Assembly (NCBI RefSeq): GCF_022201045.2
Contig: NC_068558.1
Coordinates: 3,038,001 to 3,102,000 of the forward strand
Reading direction: 5' to 3'
DNA length: 64,000 nt
DNA from: Citrus sinensis
Lineage: Eukaryota > Streptophyta > Magnoliopsida > Sapindales > Rutaceae
The notes beneath the pieces were generated by a model. It was not told the origin of the DNA. It saw only the letters and a program-made list of their open reading frames with translations, and did not search any database. Shown here piece by piece: positions 48,043 through 64,000 of the stretch (position 1 is its first letter; each line of letters starts with the position of its first letter). The translations under genes were made by a program, and so were the position numbers.

Positions 48043-51000
48043 ACATTTTCTACTGTGTTGATGCTATCCACGAAATAACAAAAAGTAACACCTGTGTACA
48101 CAGCTTAACTCTAGAAGAAATTTCACCAGGAAAATAAAGATTGCATGCGAATATATGTTGCAGGTGTATTTCATTCGTATGTGGATTTTTTTGAAAAGCC
48201 TTGTTCTGTAAGTAAACCAACCAAATCTACTGGAGACAAAATGGGAACAAGGAGGCAGCAACCGCCTTATAATAATTTGATCATTAACTACAACCCTGGG
48301 ATGATGTTACGTACCCACCAATTAATGGTTTTGATGGGGGGGGGGGGGGGGGGGGCTCTGATTATTACGTAATTAATTAGATATTTAAATCTGTTTGGTG
48401 TTACCTAACAAACAATTATATCTCTTGAGGTATTTAATTTGTGTTAAATTCGCTGACAATGGAATTCATTGAGAATGAGTATGCCGCAAAACATTGCCCT
48501 AATTATTGTTATTATTATTATTATTCTTATATTTCTCGGGAGGCACGTTTGTTCCAGTGGAACTATCTTCTTTTTTTTTAAAAAAAAAAAAAATCATTTG
48601 TATTACATGGTTACCATTATTATAAAGTCATACTAGTATGAGTTATATTCAATGCACGTTTTGATGAAGACCCAAATGAGCATATGAAAATAAAACTTCG
48701 AGATCAAGTTAAGGGCACAAATTTTGCCCTTGCAATCAATAAGAGCTAGCAGTGCAAGCATATATATATACATATATATATATTTTCATATGCTCACTTG
48801 GTGTCGTGTGATGGCTCAAAGAATTTAGACCAAATAAATTAATGAGACATGGCCCGCAGCCTATTGATACTTCTTTAGACCTATATTAATCCTAGATTCA
48901 TTGTTCACACGTCACGTACACATAAGGTAAAACATAGTATTATTGCTTTTGAATGGATGTTAGATATGACTAACAACTAAAAAAAATAATGTCACTGTAT
49001 CGTGTCTATAACTAAACGGCTTTTGATTAGATAAAATGGATATTTTAACATATGGAAGAAGATCTTATTATTGTCTCTAATCCAATGACACTGACAAAAA
49101 GTTTTAAACAAAATTAAAAAATTAAAAAAAAATCAATAAATAAAAGCTAGCAAAAATTTGCTGAAAAGTCCACGAAAAGACCCCAGGAGTGGGTCGTCGT
49201 TGGTATCTATCAGCACGAATCGACTGTTTCACGACAATGCTAGATTTCGAAGCATCGGGATATAGATCGAACAGTTAAATCTTATCTTTTCTCCCAAAGT
49301 TCCAAATATTCAAAAATCCGTGCCATCTTTTATTGTAAAAAGAATGGCTTAAAAGTTGCTCTCTCATTATATACACATATATATATATATAAATATTACT
49401 AGTTCTAGAAGATGTATCGTTTGTCATGTTTGATTAATTGTTACCAACAAAATGTATCCTAGAAGACATCGATACATATTTGATTTGGTTGAAAATTACT
49501 TACTTTCCTTAGATTGCACCAAGTATCTAGAATAGAACGAGCCTATTATATATCTACTACAAGGGTCTCCTTAAAGGTACGTTTCATCTATGTAACTAAT
49601 AGTTAAATAAAATTCACTCACTAGCTGACCTAGCCCCCTATGATTCTGTAACTCATTTTCACCTCGTTTTACTTAGTTGTAAGTTAGAATAAATATAGCT
49701 TAAGAAGCAAATCCTATTTATTATAATATAATTGGGATTTTCTTTTTTGAAACTATAATCCAATTTTTTGATTGCGTAGTGAATTCCTAATAAGGTGACA
49801 GTTAATGCACTGAGTATTAAAAGCTTGTGGCTTCATTTTTAGAGAAAATTCTTATGTGCTCTATGAAACATTGCTCCTTTTTTTATTTAGGTGGCATTTA
49901 TTTTTTTGTTTGAAATTTGAATGGACCCAAATTAGTTTGAATTATGAATAGAGCTAAGTATTTAAATCTGAATAATATGTTTGTTTTTTTTTCTGAATTG
50001 CTAAAAACAAATATTAGGATGTTTGTTTTTTAACTTAAAAAATCTGAAAATTATTATTTTTTTCTTTTTACATTTGTGCCGTTACAAGATATAAATTTTA
50101 AACAAATAATAAATACCCTTTATATTCTAAATCAGTATATGTTAAATAATTTTATTGTAGTTCATGATGTTTTTATATGAAAAATATTCATAAAAAACTA
50201 TGAAGATAAATAATGTTAATTTGAAGAAAGTACAAAGATAAAAAATATTAATATCTATCACTATATTATCACAAAATATAGAGATGAGTAATCATACTAA
50301 TTATTAAATTTTATTTAGGTAAAGATAAAAAATAATTAATTAGATAGGAATATTTCAAAGAATATCTTTTAATGATATCATTTAAGTTTTTTACTTACTC
50401 TAAACTTTTTAGAGTAAGTAAAAAGTTAAAAAATTTGGCTTAATGACTCAATAACTAGAAATTTTTATTAAGTTTAAAAAACAAACGAACATAATGTCTT
50501 AATTAATTAAAATTAAGTCAATTAAATTATTAAGTGAAAAACAGACAACTCTTACTCTTTGCCATGTGTTTGCTTCAATCAATGAATCAATTGTGATAAT
50601 ATAAATTCACACGTGATAAATAGTAAATAGATAAGGAGGAATGCTCCATAGGCATCAAATACCTTCTCCGTTTTGAGAGCATTATGATAAGATAAAGCGG
50701 GCTCGGGCTTCCAGCCTTCACTTAGGATCTGAGGGGCGGTTTTGTGTGGTGTAAATTTTTCCTCATTTTGCTTTTCCAAATCGTTGATGGTTTTGTGTTT
50801 TTCTAATCATCATTAATGTGACAAAGCGATATGTATACATCAGGTTTTGACGTCTTACTTGGGGTGCAAAAAGAAGATTAGGACAGCAGATAATTGAGAC
50901 GAGAATTGAACTTTTTTTTTTCTTTTTGTATTTTTGCGCCATGAAAAGCAAAATAATGCGCAAAAGGCAGACCAGAAATCCCAATTGGATTTGAAAAGCG

Positions 51001-51545
51001 ATCCACTTGTTGCAATTCAATTTCTTTAGAATCAAATTAAACTTGACCACTTGTTACAAGTCAAATCAGATTTTCATCATTGATCACACTTGCACATTTT
51101 AGACGCAGCTTGGGCAATACTTCTAAGTCTAACATGGATAAGCGTCGGGCTGGCTCATAACTCATTCAAAATCTTTTGATGTCGTATATTTTCTTGATCA
51201 ATAAAGCCGGACAAATGTTGAAATCAAATATACGTCCATTTACACATGAAGCAACTGAAGAAAAGAAACAGGCAACTTTCATTATGCAAAAACTAGCAAG
51301 TACACAAGTCTACCCTATTCCTAAATCTATCATGATCATCTGCTGCATCTTGAATTAGCTGATTAAAAAAAAAAAGTGTCAGTTCCATGTCCTTTATCCC
51401 TCATGTCGTCAAGTCTTTGATTACATTACAACTCCACCAAACAAAGCAAAGCACGATCATCTAAATTTGTCAGCATCCTGTTGTATTCCACTCCACTTAT
51501 GATTCCATCTTGAGCCATCGTATGTTGACGAAATCCAGTTGATGC
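46835..51545. other. Intergenic spacer with microsatellites, no gene recognised
   Basis: Contains TA and ATAC microsatellites (47786-47830), a GA run (48005-48036), 20 consecutive Gs (48336-48355), TTA repeats (48507-48523) and an AT-rich transposon copy at 49870-50545. A minus-strand frame at 50779-50579 has a normal amino-acid mix (APQILSEGWKPEPALSYHN) but no recognisable domain and is not called. The stretch just before 51545 is probably the 3' UTR of the SRO gene. Confidence 0.5.
49870..50545 (-). repeat. AT-rich dispersed element, inverted relative of 61040-61735
   Basis: Matches the sequence in an ATM intron at 61040-61735 in reverse complement over about 680 bp. Anchors are 'gaattgctaaaaacaaatatta', 'aacttaaaaaatctgaaaa', 'acatttgtgcc', 'catgatgtttttatatgaaaa' and 'taattaattagataggaat'. 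Both copies begin and end near 'gtttgttttt'-like sequence. Non-coding; the superfamily is not clear. Confidence 0.7.
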
Positions 51546-53957
51546 TCAGAGTTGCTGGAGAACCAAACATAAAATACTCCAATAAGATCAACTAGTATGT
51601 AAACACTTGGTTAACATAACAAGGCAAAACTAAGAGAGAAATAATAAAGCACATAAGGAGTACAATCTGGTCCATTAAGATGTAACATCAGGTGTAGGGA
51701 TTAAGATTGTTCAATAATGAGCTAAGTTTGCCAATACACCTCCTCCTTGGATGAGGAAATATTCAACCATGCCAAGAGGAAAAGGTACAAAGCATTGATT
51801 TAACTTAAAGAATTTGTCCTCCACTATCATATTCCCCACTAAGAATATTTTTCAGCAAAGCCTCCATGACTTCCTGCTTAGGACAACACAGAAGATACGA
51901 CAATAATATCACTAGAATATTTTTCAGCAAAGCAAGATTTTATCCACCTTCGCAAGTAAGGCCCATCAATAATTTCTTGATTTACTACTTCTAGCATGAT
52001 AAAATTTCTAGGAACTTTCTTGGAAAAGGTAGATTCTACCTACCTCAGCAAGTAAGAAATGATGAATAACTTTTTCCTTCGCTACTTGCCATAACCATGG
52101 TCCTATAGTAAATGAAATTGAATATTATTTGGACTAATTTATTACAGGGATTAAGATGATCATAACAGCCAACCATTTGGTTGAACAAAAAGACAAACGT
52201 ATACCCAACATATTTCTCTATTGTTATAAATTGCTATCACAATCAGCTCTGTTTACAACATGTAACTAAACTGCCAATTCCACTCTTACATTTTCATCTC
52301 ATCATAAACCAATCAAATTTCATTCAACTACATAAGAGCAGGTAGAGGGACACGCCATTGTGAGAGCCAAAAAAAAAAAAACTAGCAATTCTAAAAAACA
52401 AGATAATTTGTGAATCACGTGCTGATCCCTCACATACATGTGATAGCATCCAAATATGGAAAGAGAAAACTAAATTGGTATTTGCATCCCTAATGTTAAC
52501 CGTAGGGCCTCCTAACAGAATTTAAAACACAACATGATGATTTAAAGTATTTGACATTTATTGTCGTCATCATAGTAATAGTCATTGTCATACGCATAAA
52601 GTTGTCCAAGCTGCTAAGCACTAAGCATATCAAGCTATATGTACCTTGGCTCTATAAGATTTGATAACTGCAATCAACAGCTGGTCTCCTGCAATTTGTC
52701 TCACTCGCTGTATGAGTTCATGACGTGATACCTTCTTTCCCTGAAAGACAAGTTCAAAACACAAGCTCATAAAAATTAGAACAAAAATAAAAGGCTAAGC
52801 AATGTCCAGCCACAAGCAACGATGTAAAAGTACTTACTTTGTGATCTCTATAATACTTGCTCATCAAAGCAACGGTTGGTGGAGGCAAGAACTTGGATAG
52901 TGCAGAAATTAGAATTGGAAACGGCATCCAAGGTGAAGTTGGCACTCTCAATGAATCCTGAACCCTCCCAAACCCTACACAATTAAGAAATTAGGTCATT
53001 TATTGATAACCAAAATTCAACACCCATTCCAAAGATGAATAGAAACAGATGAATTGCCTACCCTTCATGGAAGAGGGAGCCTTAAGACTTATAATGTACT
53101 CCGGCAAGATATGAGTGTTCATGTTAGTGCTCCACAAAATATACTTCTTTGGCACCTGTAAGTTGTCCACACCAGATTCAAACTCTCCAGTACTTGGATG
53201 ATATTGGTCAGAACCAGGATGCACAACCTCTTGCTTTCCCAATATAACGCGACACAACAACAGATACCGCATCCCTTCTCTATCAATAGCTGAGTTCTTA
53301 ACACTATTAAAAAGAAATCATCATTAGCAAACACAAAACACAAAATTCAAATATTGCCAAAACCAAAATAGGGAAGCACTTGTTTAATACAAACCATTCC
53401 AAAGGGGAATCATCAGGAGAGAGATAGACACCGCAACCATACATCCCGTTATTACTAGGCTTCCCACAATAGCCAAAACCATGCTCTATAATCTTGGAAA
53501 TTTCATCTTTTGAGCCAGCATACCAAGCATACTTCACATTTGCATCACCTCCACATTTTTGAGCCACTGCTTTCGCAAAAATCTGAAAAGATTGGATTTT
53601 GGCTCGACCCATAACACCACTAAATGAGTTTCTATGAATAGAAACTATCTTTGCTTGTGCGCCAAGAACACCCAAACCCGAAATCAATCTTCCGCTTATA
53701 AGGTCATAAACTTTGTCTCCTTCTTGCAAACTAATCAAACCATTAGAAAACGGTGTAGGGGGATGAACGACGGGACCAGAAACCGAACTTTCGCAATCGG
53801 AAACTGTTGATGATGATTCATCTTCATCATAATGGGTGGTATCTACATCCGAATTAAAGCTAATTGTTTGCTTTGATGGGCTAACTAAAGTATGCTTTGT
53901 TAAATTGTTAGAGGCTAAAATACTAAACCCATGTGTGATTTCATTAGTACTTGTCAT
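51546..53957 (-). CDS. SRO family protein (PARP-like domain plus RST domain)
   Basis: A short member of the plant SIMILAR TO RCD ONE family, nuclear stress-response proteins that bind transcription factors through the RST domain. The PARP-like fold is usually thought inactive. Coding exons on the minus strand are 53957-53395, 53303-53062, 52974-52838, 52740-52645 and 51554-51546, giving 348 residues. The PARP-like domain spans about 60-245 ([68 protein letters not shown]). The RST domain spans about 265-345 ([36 protein letters not shown]). There is no N-terminal WWE domain, so it resembles the SRO2-SRO5 group. An AG just before the ATG indicates a 5' UTR intron. The last exon is the weakest point: with the acceptor at 51555 only three codons follow; another acceptor at 51546 would add a short different tail. 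Confidence 0.9.
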
Positions 53958-55829
53958 TTTGAAAAGACTGAAAGTCAAGAAAAACTACAATCTAATTCTT
54001 TTAAAAATTAAGAAATCCTAGACTTATATTAACAAAAAAGAAAAAGAAAAAGAAAATTCATGTTAAATTAATCAAAATCGAAAAATCAATATATAAATTT
54101 ACAAAGAAAAATCGACGAATTAGAGAGAAAAACGAAAGCTATACTAAAATATACATATGTAAGCGAAGCAAAAATAAAAAGCTGAACAAATAAACTGGGG
54201 CGGGGATAGGGATCTAGACGCTGAAAAAACACGGATAAAGAAATAACAACCTGGTTGTAATTGAAAAGCGTGGGCAAAACGTAATGGCTAATGAGGTTCC
54301 TTGCTTGCAAGTTGCAGGTTGCAATTGGGGGATTCGGATCAAGCAGATATAGTTGGAGTGTAAGAAGACGAGAAACCCAACTCCAATGGAGTATTTATAA
54401 GTTGTTATTATTATTATTAATACTATTTTAATGGAACCGAACCGCCTATGTTGATGTTGGTTTCTTGGGCGATGTGGGTGCGGCGCTGGCTGTTTTGGAG
54501 CCTGCCGTTTTGGTGTAATATATATAGTCTTCTCTTCTATCTAAATCTAATTCACGGAGAGAGAGGCGGTAGCATAAAAAAACTACTGGATTTTTGAAGC
54601 GGTGTAAAATGACTTTATTGGTCAGGTCTTTTCATAAACTATCTTTGACATGACTTACCAAGTGGGCTTATCTAGTTTCGGTTGTTGGGCAAGAGGGTTA
54701 CGGCCCTGTGCTGGGGACATGTGTAAATTGGACAGGTGGATGGGTTTACCAATTTATATATGTTTTTGTTTATTTGACCCAAAAAAGGAAAAAGTAGGAG
54801 GGTTTCTCATCCTAGGGCTTGGGGAGGGCGGTCTATTTTCCGACGATTCTCGGGTAAAGCATACGTATTAACTACATTAAAGCCCCTTGTGCACGTTTAA
54901 TCAAATATGGGTGAACGGTCAGTGCAGTGCATATACTGCTAATAAAGGAAATAGGGATCTAAATGAGATTGGACGTGTTAGGCTTTACTTGTCGCATACA
55001 AATAGTTTTGCTATGGAATTACCATAATCAGATTGCCAGCTCAGCAGCCTTTGCTGGTTTAGAATATTTTCCCCCTTTTACATTTAGTTAGGTCACGAGA
55101 ATTCTTCTGAGTGCACACATACGTGGGATACGCAACTACCTATATGGACCCGGTTTCTACTTTCTACTAGCTTGATTCCCAAGGAATGTAAAACTTCTAA
55201 GGTCAACCTATGGGCTATTGCCAACAGTAACAAAAAACCCTTAAGCAACCGCGCTTGCCACATGCATCATGCACGTTCTAAAAATCTCAAGGACATATCC
55301 AGCAAATCAGTATTTAAAACAAAAAAATAAAAAAAAGAACCGACAGTTGCACATGGTACCTTGCAAACAATGAATCAAAACTACGAAAATAACATTATCT
55401 TGGCGATTTGGTGAATTACTGCAGTTTTTATGCAGAAACATCCAAAGCTTAACCTTTATTTTAATTGAAACAAGAAACAAACAAAGATGAAGGTAGTTCT
55501 TTTTTTTTTTTTCCCCTCAAGGCGCGAACCGATTATCAGCACCTACTAATCAATTCTTGTCTGATGTTTTGAGATCTTCTGTAAAGATTTCCCCTAAAAG
55601 GAACTAAATAATATTATCACATTTAATTTATAAATCGGAATCAATTTTTTTTTTTCTTAAAAAAACCGATGTCTACATACAGCTTTTTACAGCTTTTTCC
55701 ATCAAGATGAGACATGCACCCTAACACATAACTCTGTATACAAGCTGTCTCATAAAAAATGAAAAGCCGCCTGTACAAGGTTGGATACTTGGATGCATGC
55801 GGCATGCACTTGCTATACTTGAAATTTGA
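53958..55829. other. SRO 5' region and spacer to ATM
   Basis: About 53958-54400 holds the 5' UTR intron, 5' leader and promoter of the minus-strand SRO gene. The stretch at 55650-55829 is probably the ATM 3' UTR. In between is AT-rich spacer with T runs (55500-55512) and no recognisable gene. Confidence 0.5.

Positions 55830-64000
<8,171 letters not shown>

Noticed and set aside
50579..50779. 66-codon minus-strand frame with APQILSEGWKPEPALSYHN
   Set aside because: Composition is plausible, but I recognise no family, splice context or neighbouring exon; too weak to call a gene.

Overview
The window is nuclear DNA of a flowering plant, probably a woody eudicot. The evidence is AT-rich intergenic DNA, many small exons with GT-AG introns, plant-type protein families (plastid DXR, an SRO protein with an RST domain, a DUF1645 protein, an R2R3-MYB remnant) and plant transposon families. 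A Citrus-like genome is my guess from the look of the proteins; I could not test it.

Layout. 0.1-0.7 kb: a broken R2R3-MYB gene. 1.8-3.7 kb (minus): an intact beta carbonic anhydrase with 8 coding exons. 4-7.4 kb: transposon-rich spacer with a cleanly bounded hAT-type MITE. 7.7-11.6 kb (plus): PEX14, 12 coding exons. 12.6-13.1 kb: two tandem MITEs and a SINE with a 17-bp target duplication. 14.0-19.2 kb and 26.8-34.6 kb (both plus): two complete tandem copies of DXR, the second enzyme of the plastid MEP isoprenoid pathway, with matching 12-exon structures. The 7.6 kb between them holds a decayed Harbinger transposase, a LINE-like 3' end and three MITEs that form much of the second copy's upstream region. 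Intron 1 of the second copy is 3.9 kb because a roughly 2.8-kb element with roughly 590-bp inverted ends sits in it. 38.25-43.88 kb: a nearly complete Ty3/gypsy chromovirus whose single gag-pol frame is interrupted by two TAG codons. 45.6-46.6 kb (minus): a single-exon DUF1645 protein. 51.5-54 kb (minus): a short SRO protein. 55.8 kb to the window end (minus): the C-terminal 681 codons of the DNA-damage kinase ATM, with FAT end, kinase domain and FATC, in 22 exons; the 5' part lies beyond the window.

The host genes are unrelated single genes, as usual in plants, and form no operon or cluster apart from the DXR pair. The most interesting biology is that pair. Copy 1 keeps the expected sequence throughout. 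Copy 2 is open throughout but differs at several otherwise conserved active-site loop residues, and has acquired a transposon-built upstream region. I found no wholly new system. Exon boundaries were worked out by hand from splice signals, reading phase and family similarity, and every gene model adds up to a whole number of codons.
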